From contig JASJOG010000252.1 of assembly GCA_030142905.1 (NCBI GenBank), positions 124,501 through 188,500 on the forward strand: 64,000 nucleotides of DNA. The letters are read 5' to 3'. Below the pieces are notes generated by a model. The model made no database searches. It was not told the DNA's origin and was given only the letters and a program-made list of their open reading frames with translations. Positions 13,301 to 23,900 of the stretch are shown in pieces. This DNA comes from Heliopora coerulea. Its lineage: Eukaryota > Cnidaria > Anthozoa > Scleralcyonacea > Helioporidae. Made by a program: the position numbers and the translations under genes. Position 1 is the stretch's first letter, and each line of letters begins with the position of its first letter.

Positions 13301-15006
13301 CACTTCCATAAATAAATGTGCTCTAATACACAACTGATATTTGTGTCAAAAACAATTAGTCAATCAGCTGTTGAGACAACCAAGACAAGCACAAATCCCT
13401 CAAACCAGAATTTTATATTTGATCACTGAAGCATTTTGTTATCTTGAAGTTTCTTTTGTATCAACAGCTGTTTATGCTTCCATAATTTGTGCTGTAAACT
13501 TATTGCCAACTTACATCAAGCAGGAAATACTTCTCCTTCCCTCCTCCCAGCTTTGAAGTTTGTTTACTTTTTACTGACAATTGCTTTGGCTATTGGTTGG
13601 GTAAAACCAGCAATACAACATTTATCTTTTGAATATAAATCCAAGAAAAGTTCTTATAGCCCATAGGTTATCATTTTATCACTTACTAGCTACTTAACTG
13701 AATAGGTCAGCAGATTAAGATCATTTATTCTACATGCGAAAATTTAACACGCCCCATAAAAATTTGCCCCAGATATTGTCGCTTGGGCTTGGAACTATTA
13801 AGTTGGACTGATAGAGCTTCAAAATGTTCAAGAAAGTTGGATAATCAAAAAATGCCTCGTCAACAGTCATTTTTGTGTTTACTTGAGTCATGTTTGATAA
13901 GACCATTCGTGCTTTTTTCGATAATTAATTATATCCTTGAGAGCTACAAATGTTTCTAATTGTTTACTCACGGCAGAAAAATGGCTAGCAACGAAACGTT
14001 TGTTTTGTTTTATGCAAAAGCCCAACGTTCGGTGAACTATATATACAGTATGATATCATAACTTTGAGCAAACGCCAAGTGTTGTAAATATTGGCACGAT
14101 GTATTCGATTGCATTACCCACACAGTGAAAATTCCCAGTGTAAACCACTGATCATTTGTTGTGCAAACTTCCGTCTCGCTGCCAGTTTTCGACTGATAAA
14201 TGGCACTCGCAAGACCAACTCGTACCTGAACGCAAGCAGCTTTTTAAGTTCTTAAATGAGCTTGCCTCGTGTACTTGTAGTGGTTTCGCTTGCTCCAAGT
14301 CACGCTATTAAATCAAAATGTCTCATTATTGAGAAACTTCTAATGAGCCTTAATGATCCGGAATTCAATGAAACGATGACAACTTTTATTATCGATTACA
14401 TTCACAGAACTGAAACCTCGTGAACACAAACAAAAATTCGTTGAATCATGTTAATCAGAGAGCTTTAGTGAAAGAACGTGCGACGAATTCATTTTATGGG
14501 TCACGCGTCTCAAATTCCATTCCGTCAAGTTCGTGGGAACTCGGATGGAAAGTATTTACTTCCTATGGTTCACCATTTAACCACAATTAACTTACCATCT
14601 TACAACCGGAAAAACAAAACAAAAAATAATCTCGTCTAAATAATTCTATTCAATTTCGGCTAGAATTCCAAGGGATTAAATTAAACGGATTACAATTTAG
14701 AAAGTTGAACGTATGCCAAAGTTTGTGGATGTTTGGGCCAGTCTTAAGGATAGCCTAAGGTATATAGATAACTACGGTTGAACTACCTTAAATTGTTCAT
14801 AGAAACATAAGAACTCATATCAACCATAAGCTCTTTATACTCACTTCTTTGAGGTCTACTTCGGCGGCAATTTTCCTGACGCATTCCTCCCCTGTGCATG
14901 TCTTGGGTAGTGAATACTCACTCACTGTGTTATCCAAGAGCTGTATCCTCACGGTGAAACAATCCTCATTTCTGCCCTTTTTAACACAAATACAATTAAA
15001 TGACAT
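1358..15006 (-). CDS. FERM-domain protein, PTPN14/21-type FERM without a phosphatase domain
   Basis: Eleven exons join with consistent phase: 15006-14845, 11793-11612, 10568-10471, 10076-10006, 8919-8894, 8786-8699, 6418-6330, 5499-5319, 4026-4002, 3009-2610 and 1574-1358, giving 512 aa. Two are microexons (26 and 25 nt) with strong GTAAGT donors. Residues of about 1-300 form a FERM module. The ubiquitin-like lobe has FTVRIQLLDN. The middle lobe has ITRYLYYLQLRENI, AEYGDYDPSEH and TEAEFAYIKYTQQLECYG. The PH-like lobe has YFKWPDIVHMTHSK. These resemble the FERM of PTPN14/PTPN21 most closely, from memory of the family. Such domains dock to membrane proteins and phosphoinositides at the cell cortex. 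The remaining tail of about 200 residues is serine-rich and probably disordered. It has VVNPAF near its start and ends in DEQV, a possible class III PDZ ligand. No tyrosine phosphatase domain is present before the stop. The start is the first ATG of exon 1, in front of FERM lobe 1. The donor at 5319 is the least certain junction. Confidence 0.88.
1680..2575. repeat. 900-bp polypyrimidine tract in the last FERM intron
   Basis: The plus strand is almost purely C and T for roughly 900 bases, with irregular CCTTTCC-like units and a run of 15 or more Cs near 1955. Because the FERM gene is on the minus strand, the transcript of this intron is purine-rich. A poly-A run on the plus strand at about 1596-1626 sits beside the acceptor of the last exon and provides its T-rich tract. 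Confidence 0.9.
3020..3990. other. FERM intron, no gene seen
   Basis: This is the intron between the exons at 3009-2610 and 4026-4002. I see no convincing ORF, hairpin or transposon end, only scattered short ORFs on both strands without codon-like character. Confidence 0.5.
4846..5036. repeat. (AAAT)n microsatellite array
   Basis: About 190 bp of AAAT/AAAC/AAGT tetranucleotides with occasional CAGA interruptions lie in a FERM intron. The long ORF read across it on the minus strand is an artefact of the repeat. Confidence 0.95.
5663..5830. mobile_element. decayed foldback retroposon, tRNA-derived family
   Basis: GACGATATGTGGA at the left and TCCACATATCGTC at the right bound an imperfect palindrome. 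The inner arms AACGATTTCTGAG and TTCAGAAATCGTT match the arms of the better preserved element at 37561-37773. Its tRNA-like core is heavily mutated. It lies in the FERM intron between the exons at 6418-6330 and 5499-5319. Confidence 0.6.
6488..7577. mobile_element. non-autonomous DNA transposon with AGWGCCGTACC ends
   Basis: AGTGCCGTACC at 6488-6498 is matched by GGTACGGCTCT at 7567-7577, read inward on the other strand as AGAGCCGTACC. The 1.1-kb interior has no transposase. It encloses a second inverted repeat (6820-7437). The superfamily cannot be told from these ends alone. Confidence 0.55.
6820..7437. repeat. nested inverted repeat with arms of about 115 bp
   Basis: Positions of about 6820-6932 are the near-exact reverse complement of about 7321-7437. 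The arms contain ACCATGGTGAATGGTAATTT and its complement. The 390-bp spacer has a pyrimidine run (TTTCTTTCTTTCTCTTT) and no ORF. The arms are much less diverged than their surroundings, which suggests recent insertion or ongoing arm homogenisation. Confidence 0.85.
7638..7774. repeat. near-perfect 137-bp hairpin with degenerate hammerhead-like core
   Basis: GGGTGAAGCAACTACCTG at the left folds onto its complement at the right, with about 55-bp arms and a loop near 7705. On the minus strand the arm reads CCGACGA, a GGGC/GCTC-type stem, then GAAACGTC. This is one base short of the CTGANGA...GAAAC hammerhead core seen at 24697. Confidence 0.85.
7888..8259. mobile_element. hAT-type MITE
   Basis: The left end is CAGTAGGGGCGGATCCAG. 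The right end, read inward on the other strand, is CAGTCCAGGGGCAGATTTAG. These CAG...GGGGCRGAT ends are typical of small hAT-derived elements and match the class of the element at 12397. No transposase and no clear 8-bp duplication are seen. Confidence 0.6.
8925..10005. other. FERM intron, no gene seen
   Basis: This is the intron between the microexon 8919-8894 and the exon 10076-10006. Short ORFs occur on both strands, but none has splice signals in phase or recognisable similarity. I found no structured repeat. Confidence 0.5.
10806..10952. repeat. imperfect palindrome
   Basis: GAATTCTTTAGGTTA near 10814 and TAACCTAAAGAATTC near 10933 form the ends of a diverged foldback. The inner arms share GGAAACTTTAAG/GTTTAAAGTTGC-like sequence. 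It lies in the intron between FERM exons 2 and 3. Confidence 0.6.
12397..12676. mobile_element. hAT-type MITE with 8-bp target duplication
   Basis: The ends are CAGGGGCAGAT and, inverted, CAGGGGCGGAT. The flanks are CTCACAAA on the left and GTCACAAA after the element, 7 of 8 identical, which fits a hAT target duplication. The 280-bp interior is G-run rich near both ends and has no transposase. It lies in the first FERM intron. Confidence 0.75.
12700..14840. other. first FERM intron, remainder
   Basis: No repeat with recognisable ends and no coding exon was found here on either strand. It is ordinary AT-rich intron sequence by inspection. Confidence 0.5.
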
Positions 15007-17993
15007 GTCCAGTGCACAGGCTACTTGAACAGACTTATAACCAGTCCAGGTACTGATGTATTCCGTGCAAAAATCATCTCAAAGTAATTTCCTTGCTCTC
15101 CTAATACACATCATACCACGTTTTGGTTCAAGCTTCCCAGCACGAAACTATAGTGACAACAAGTGACGCGTTGAGTTGTGGGAAATTCCAAACATTTCTG
15201 CATCTTAATCGTTGATTCTTTAACTTTAATCATGTTTTATCTCCAAAATCAACAATACCAGACTTTTCATCTTACCCCATCACAAAGCACCTTGACATCT
15301 CGTACTTTGTCGCAACGTATATAGACCTCCAATGACATCTATGCACCTTTAGTCCACCGCCATCTTGCAGTAACATTCCTTGAATATGCCTCCACAAACA
15401 AAACCAGTCAGAACAAGTTACCTGATAATACTAATCCTACTGCTCTCGGTGACTGATGTACCGATTATCCGTTTGTTTATCAAGCAGACCTTCTTTTAAT
15501 ATTCCCTTTTTCAGCTTCTCATGTGCTGACTTATTTCCCTTATAGCGTCCCACTCTATATTTTGGGAAATTTAATTTTCAAAATCTTAATTTTAAGAACG
15601 ATGACCTTGGGTGGTCTTGTCACAAATAAATATGTAAAACTATGGCTTGTATATCTAATTTTCCCGTTTGTAGGTAATGGCTTGAAAGTTTAAAAGTATC
15701 GGGGAAATTAGTCTACACTCCACAGCGTTATTTGTAAAGTATGTTCTACGCAACACTTTGGGAAATCTTTTGGGCCATTTCTTGGAACTTAATTTGGTTG
15801 AAGAGGAATGCCTCACCTATGCAGGCCTCAGGACCTAGTAAATATGGTCTGAAGTGCACTTTTCTTATTAGCAATAAACATCCTTTTTACTTGACCATTC
15901 AGCTATTCACTCCCTTTCGCAGAATCATTGCTCAAAAAAGTTATTAGAGAGTGCTCCATCTCTAAAAACCGACAAACACTCTAACACTAAAGAAAATCGG
16001 CTCCATTTTTCAATGAGAAATTCCAGATGCCTAGACCTAGACGTCGCGATACATAACAACTGAACTACTAACGAGAAGCGCTTGGAAAAGAGTGATTAAA
16101 AGGACTAAAACAACAAATACTCAGAGTTTAAATGAATTATGACTATCGCTTGCAACTTTGACACGTGATATGTCACCTGACAACTTCATCCGTCATGGAT
16201 TCGCCGACCTATATAATACAAATTAACATATATATCATTATTCTATAAGGTATATTATATAGATCAGTGGATGAACTGATGAACAGCGGCAGTTCTTCAT
16301 AGGGACCCATGGAGGCGTCCGCCGACTCAAACAGCTGGCTGGGTATTCCACAATAACGCTAATTTTTCAGGGTTTTTTTACTTATCTGTAATATTGCACT
16401 TTGCTATTATCAACAATCATGGACTAGAAACAGCAGAAAATTCAAATGCGTATATACCTGTTGAGAGCCCCCAACGACGGTCAATATTAACAGGAAAATA
16501 GAACGTAAATTTGTTGAGAGTGTCTTGGTGGAGAGATACGTTCGATACTAAGGGCTTATTTCACAAAATATGTTATTATAACATTGGAAGGAAATTAAAA
16601 ACAATCAACGCCTTCTCGTCCTGCCTAGCATTAAAGTTAAATTTAGGAGAAAGCTTTTTATGAGGAAAAATTTATCATAAACTGAAGAGAATGAGGATTT
16701 TGAAAAAACCTCTGAAACATCAGAAACCGAAAAGAGTCGAGGGTTTTTATAAACGTTCAGATGAACATTTCTCTTGAGGTATGTATCGAATCTTCTCCAA
16801 CAACTACGTCATCTCAATGTCCACATTTCTATTCTTATTTTGAATAGTTAGAATCATATTAGCATTAGTAGGATCAATCATATTTAAAAAATTACATGTT
16901 ACTCATTGATAGTGTCCATCCAATATAATGATTTGTTTAACAATGTAATAATAGCAATAGCGGCATAGGCGTAGAGTTTTGCTTTTGTCTGGGGGGCTGA
17001 AATTCGAGGACGAGGTGCATGAGTGGCATAACCTCTGGGTGATTGTGCGAATGGCGCACCTCATAGAAATCGAGAGCGAATAATCCAATTGTTTTAGGAG
17101 AAACATTTTGCGAAGAACATTTTTCGTCTTCTCTAGGATTGCACTTTCAAGTAGGTAATCTATTTCGTCTTCAGAAACTTCACAAAAACGAGAGGCAGAA
17201 GCCATTTTTGCTACTCGCTATCTATCGACGAATAGATAGTGAGTAGCGTAGCTAATCAGAATGCAACATTTGCAATAGTACTCGACTAAGTTTCTACTAA
17301 TAACAATTATAATTATACTCAAAATAACGCACTGTGATTGGCTAGCTAACCAGCCTTCAAACAATTCGTACAGCCATTACGTTTTGGCGGGAAAATTTAT
17401 TAGCTAGTTTGAGGCAAAAGAAAACTATTTAAGTGAATGGCATTACAAAAGATTTAGAAAAACAATAAGTGGATCTTTTCCCTGAATACTTTATGTTAAA
17501 ACAAGAAGAGTGGATGGTGACTGGGAATTGGAGTTTAGTTTCATAAAAATTTAACAGTCTGTTGCGAAAAAAAAGGCTGTCTTAAAAACAAAAAAAGTTC
17601 AAAGGTCAAAAGGTCCAACAGCCAAATAATTATAAACCTCGTTTGATTACAGTCAACATTACTCTAAATATCAACCACTGACTTACATATATAGGTCAGT
17701 GATACAAACCAAACAGTAATATGTACTCGCTTTGAGTTATGGGAAATGTTTACACGCCATCTTAATTTTTGACATTCAAGTCCCGACTTTCTTGTTGATA
17801 TCATAAGTCGGCGAATGTAGGTGTACTTATTCGATGCGTGTTTCTTCTAGAATCAATATTTACCACACAAATGTCCAGCATAGCGAACAAGTATGTCGCC
17901 TGTTGTCTTGTGGCAAAAGTAGTTGGAATTTAGCTGGAGTTTTTGGAAACACATCGCGTAGCATGTCTTGCTGTTCCGTAAAAGTTTGACGTC
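15007..17993. promoter_or_regulatory. head-to-head spacer between the FERM and DDHD genes
   Basis: The FERM start codon (minus, 15006) and the DDHD start codon (plus, 17994) face away from each other across 3 kb, so both promoters should lie here. I cannot point to a defined core promoter. The spacer contains the Crypton-like fragment at 16903-17205 and a short hairpin just beside it at about 17212-17249 (GCTACTCGCTATCTAT and its complement). Confidence 0.45.
16903..17205 (-). pseudogene. start of a Crypton/ZMYM-type (DUF3504-like) gene
   Basis: The ORF opens MASASRFCEVSEDEIDYLL, followed by ESAILEKTKN. This resembles the N-terminus of the many cnidarian proteins carrying a Crypton-derived tyrosine-recombinase-like domain, which usually start with a short acidic segment ending in NTK before the core. 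After residue 30 the frame loses coding character, and an alternative frame keeps it for a while, so a frameshift is likely. No catalytic region is present. The assignment rests on family memory and is tentative. Confidence 0.4.
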
Positions 17994-20900
17994 ATGGACG
18001 ACACAACAAGCGAAAAAGGCAAAGAGACTAAAGGTCCCCCAGCTCGTCCACCGCAGCCTCGAGTCATGCAAACGGCAAAACATTTACCCTCCACAGTAAA
18101 GAAACATTTCGAAGAAATTTCTGACTTAAGGCCTGAGCGCGTGAAATGGTTTTATCAGGAAGACAAGAAATGGACACCATTTTGTGGCCTGGATTCATTG
18201 AGAATTGAGCAGTGCTACCGAGGTCTTCCCAAAGAAGCCAAGACCTTGCCTGAAGTATTTGAAATATGTACAGTTCGTGGGGGACTGTACGATGTGGATG
18301 TTGTGAAACGTATTTGCAAACCAGTATACTGGAAAGGTGAGGATTTGTCATTAAATTTGAAGATCAACCTTAGTTCAAAGGCAGTAGATAGGGGGGGAGA
18401 GGCTTAGCCCTCTATTTTTAGAGTTAGGACCTACTTTACTGTAAAAAATCTAATTATTCTTTCTAATTGTTCAAATTATGTGCTGCATTGCTAAGTCTCA
18501 AAGCCAAGTCATGGCTATCTGATGAATTACAAATATTCATTTGCAAATTAAAAAAAAAATCCAGGAGAAGTATTCCTCCAACCCCCCATGGTCATCAAAT
18601 ATTGGGAAAAAATTCCAGATATGTCACAGAAATGGATCATATGCTTCAATAAATTTGAAGTACACTGGGTATAATTTCTTGAAATAATGTTTCATATATA
18701 ACATAAAATGTCAAACCTGTGATCTTTTGTGAAGCTATTATGTCAGATATAGCCATGATGAAGACTGCACACTGTCAAATATATTTCATAATGTTCAACA
18801 GTGCATTCAAATTGCAGCTGAACCTCAAAAAATTTGCCGTGGCACATGGTTTAAAGGTTCATCCAATGACAGTAACTGGGTACCAATCAGTGAAGAAGAA
18901 GCAGGTTCCATTGAGGCTTCACATCAAGCACTTTGGAGGTCAATGGTACTGTATGTAAATGGTTGATTTACTTGATCCTTAAAAATGTTCAAAAATCCTT
19001 TTTCATTATTTGTACATGTTTGTGAGGATGAATGGCCCTTGGTTTGAAGGAATTGTTGGACTGTGACTTGTTTTGGATTCCCAGAATGACAGTAATCAGA
19101 ACACCAGAGCATAGGAATAAGAAGGTACTCTCAAATCTTTGGTGAAAGTGCTGTAGACAGCTGTTGGCTCATTGAATGACTCTTTTATTAGTGGCTTCTC
19201 AAGGACAGGATGGCTTTTTTCCACAAATATTTTTTGATCCCTTCCTCATGAGAGTTGATCATCATTGATTATAAGTGTGGAATTGTCATATTTAAGCTAG
19301 AAGATGAACATCAATAATTTATAATGTTTTTAGAAAGCTCTGAATGCAGAACCAGCTGACAAGTTTAAAAAGCTTAAGACAAATCAAAATCTGAATAAAA
19401 GTGACATCTTGAAAAACCCAAGATATAGGTTATAAACAAGACTAAATGTTGAAGTGGACAAAACAGACTAAAGTCATCTTCACTTGGTGTGAAGATGACT
19501 TTGCAATAAAGTCAAAAATTTACTGTTTCAACATGTAGTCTTGTTTATAAGTTTTATCTTGGGTTTTTCAAGATGTTACTTTGGGATTTTGCTTCATATT
19601 ATAAAGAGCCCTATAGGTCTGGTCTGGAAAACTTTAGACTGAAGAGATACCATTTTACCTTCGATTAGTGATTTTTGAGATACAGTACTTTTTACATGAC
19701 TTTCATGGAAAATATGGAGAAGACAAGTCATATACTTGTACTGCTCCCTTCTTTGTGAAATGTTATAGGACTGTCTCTTCCCCCCATTTCCCATTGACAA
19801 ACACAAATGCTGCCTTAAAGTTATGTTTACCCAATCAATGAAAAACATTCCCTGTCCTCACATTCCCACATTACCATTGTCAACCTTTCAAAATATTTAT
19901 TTAATGTTGCCTATCACCTTATATTTCAACCAATTTCTTTTCTATGAATCAGTGACATTTATATGAAGCAAAGAAATCAATGACCTGCTTTAAATGTCTG
20001 AAGTTATCTGAGCATCTAAGGTGGCTCCCTGTAGTAATTCCTGACAGGGACTACGGTAGTAACTGCAGTAAATACACTAAGCTTGGCACATATTTGTCAA
20101 AAGTGATTTTATCAAGTTGTCATTTTATCACAGCTGCACCCTCCACAGAAATGCAAATATCAAAGTTTGAGATGTTTACTATGGTGACTTCCATCAAAAC
20201 TTTGTAAATAAAACAAACAGTTTATGTATAATGACAACAAAACTGGAGATAAGGCATCTCAGTTCCAAAAATCATAAAGATATGCTAATATTCCAATGAT
20301 ACTTCATTTACAGTTATATGTGCTCAGTAGAAAAGGTGTTGCCAATTGCAACATGTCAAAGTAGAAACTGCAGTGAGTTAATGTAAAGGGAACTGTAGAT
20401 TTATAGTCTGAATACTTGTGGTTTTAGGGAATTATTCCTGGGATGTTATGCCAAAATTTGACACAGGAAGATGGAGGAACTGTTAGTGATACAGAAGGGA
20501 AGACAGGTAAAACCTACAGTCATGCCATGCAACAATCATGATAGTAATAGTTTTTGAACTCTGCACCAGTCTGGACAATTAGTATGCAGCAAAAATGGGG
20601 AAAGAGGTTCAAACCTTTGCAACCTAAGCTTTTTAAACTCTGAAATATTTTCAGTTTTTCATACCTTCATGGGACATTAACCTAATAGAGAATATTGAAT
20701 GGCAAATTGACTTAATTTAATTTAAGTATACTGACATTACCAATATTCATTTAGAATTAAGTAAACACCAACTGGGGAGTATCTGGTTATCATAAAAATG
20801 GAGTAAACATTACAACATAAAATGATGTTGGCTAATACAGACTGAAATACTGCTTTACTTGAATCATAAAAATTAATACTTTACTATAGTTAAAAGAGGA

Positions 20901-23900
20901 AACCTGTATTGTCAACTGTTTAGGTTCGGAAGGATTTTTATCTTCCAGAACCTTTTAAACAACTGGCAAAATGGTTTATGAAAATGCAAAATTTGAGGCT
21001 TACCTAAAACCTTGGCTGTACTATCTACAGGCTATTAAAAATGGCAACCAGCCTTACAGTGGAAGGGAAGGCTTGAACTTAAACCTTTGAAGATGAGCAG
21101 CAGTAGATATTGTATGTTTGTTCTCTTGTTGGGCTTGCAGGCATTGAGGGACATATTGGTATAGATTGAATACTGTAAATGTAATGTGGGTGCTTATCAA
21201 GGACAATCATACAAATTAGGTTTTAATTAGAAAGGAATACTTACAGTTTTGGAAAGAGGGTGCCAAATCAAATCAGAGATCATGGCAATACTATTTTAAA
21301 TTTCTTGTGTTCAGCATATATTACACAGTCTTCACTATTCACTTCTTACAGTGTTAGGTCGATTGCAACTGACTGGTCAGTATGTTGAATGGAATGACTT
21401 TACAGAGGTTTGGTTGCATGGTGAAGGGGTGACCTCCAAGATATTCAGAGGAATGGTTCAAAAAATAGGAGGGTCAGCAAGTGTCCATGCTACACGTCTT
21501 CATCGTGGCTACCATACAGAAAGCTGTGTAACTGATTGTCCTGCTGACATTACTCATTTGGTATTTGTGATTCATGGAATTGGACAACTTATGCATAATA
21601 GCATCAATGACTGCTGTCATATGTAAGTCCAATGATCTCCACATTTTTTGTAATTCCAGAAATTGGTAGTCACAATCCTTTGGGCCTCCAGCAGGGAATC
21701 ACACCCACTACCCCATGAATCTGTTGCAGTATTCTGCAAACTGAACTACAAGTGGGTACTGTAGTTGCCAAGAGCATTGTAATGAGCCAAGAGTTGCATT
21801 TTTCACTGCTCCTGTTAGGGTCTAAAAATTTATGTTTACTTAAAACTGATCCCATTTTATTTGATCAAATATACGTATCACCACCTAATATTCCTTTATT
21901 AATACATTTTTTCTTAATATGATCAATTGCAAATGATATTGTGTTCCTATTTTAAAAACTTTGTTTATACAGTATACATGTATTTACTTTCTTGCTTACT
22001 AATTCACTTATGTATTTTTTACTTGATTATTTATTTTACTTTTGAACATTTGTTGAGTTTCCTCATTCTTGGACAAAGACTTACCTAGCCAGAACATTCT
22101 AATGTTGTGTTTAGGTTACGCTGTGGTTCAAAACAGATGGCTGAGAAATACTTCAAGGATGAAAACAAAAAAGGCAGAGTTGAGTTTGTTCCTGTTGAAT
22201 GGCGTTCATCTCTCAAGTTAGATGAAGGTATTTTGAGTATCTAAGCAGGTCCCCATCCAGAAAACAATCATTAAGTAGTGGTTGTTTTCTGCCTACTGTA
22301 GGTGTCATTGATTTGGTGACCCCTCATACAGTACGTGGTGTTCGGAATGTGATCAATACCAGTATGATGGATGTGATGTATTACACAAGTCCGTTCTACA
22401 GAGAAGAGGTAATTTTTGCCTATAAAATACGTCTTATATTCTAGAACCGAAAATAAGGGTGTGCTCGTTAAGATTGGTTTGGGCAGTCTCTTTCAGTTCG
22501 GAGCGCGTTTGATGGTATTAAGAAAATGGCAACTTTGCACCCAGTTGGCTTTACACGGAAGAGCAAGTACCTTAGTTGTTCTCTTGTTTATTTTGGCAGA
22601 GTACAACCTTTAAGCATTTTCTTCGCCGATTCAGAATTGCCCTCACTGCACCTCAGCCCATTTTTCACGTTATATCATGCTGAAACACACTATAGGGACA
22701 GGAATTATAAAAAGTTTAAATTAAGTCAAAAGCAAGACCGTTTATTCCTGTAAACTGCTCTACATCTAGACCTTTCTCTAAGAGTAAATCTTGTAAAGTC
22801 CTAGTTCTCTCTGTATTTTTCAGATCATTACTTGTGTTAGAAATGAATTAAATAAACTATACAAGATTTTTCTGTCAAGAAATCCCAACTTTCAGGAAGA
22901 TGGAAATGTCTCGATCATTGCCCATTCTCTCGGCAGCGTGATAATATACGATATTCTGGAACGATGGGACTTGAGACTTCGACAAATGGAATCAACATCA
23001 CTGAGCAGATTTGTTACAGACAGCATCAACTACCTCAACTCATTTGAGGAATGTAGAAATTCTCAATCGACAGTTGGAAGTTCGAAGGATAATCCTATCC
23101 AAGTAGAACTTGCTCAAACACAACGAAAACTTGAAGAACTGGATTATCAACTTCGACAACAAAATTTTGCTTCAAGAGATGGACAAAGCTTAGACTGTGC
23201 TTTGAAATTTAAGGTTCTGTCTATGTCTGTAATTAAAATACAATGTTACATAAGGTCCCTCCCACTTAAGACGCCCCTCCGGGCATTGGGCAGGCAGGAA
23301 AGCGGGGCAGCACACCCTGTGACGAAAATATTTTAGCACATTTATTAATTTCATTTCAAAATCACAAATCGTTGTAGTAAATTTTGTTCAACACTTTAGT
23401 CCGTCAACTGGTGGTCTGATTACTTCCCCATGAATTTGTATTCTCATCGTGCGATAAAAGGTCATGTTTTCGAGCTCCATTTAAACTTGTTACAACCTAG
23501 ACGTCTCCCTCTCATTTCGTCCCTTGTTATATGACTGACGGAGAGCTGGCGAGTCGCCCCGCTCAGGAAGATGCAAATCTGCTCCATAACCAGGTTTTAG
23601 AGAAATATTATAAAGAAATTAGAGGGGAGCAAAAAGCCGTTGTTCCGAAATCCTTGGCATCAGCACTGGCCTGGCTCAGGTAGGGTTAAGAATCGTCTGA
23701 ATGTTATTCATGGAAAATATGTGCAATGGAAAATATGTGCAATGGAAAATATGTGCAATTAACCCAGTGTTGTATTCCCTCTAGATGCGCAATACAAACT
23801 TAATTGTTTGGTTTCTCTTCTAGGTTGCTAACTGCTTTCTGTTGGGTTCACCTCTGGCGGTTTTCTTTACTCTTAGAGGGCTTCGACCTGGAGAAGAAAC

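Noticed and set aside
18064..18351. 95-residue minus ORF over the first DDHD exon
   Set aside because: Antisense shadow of a clear coding exon.
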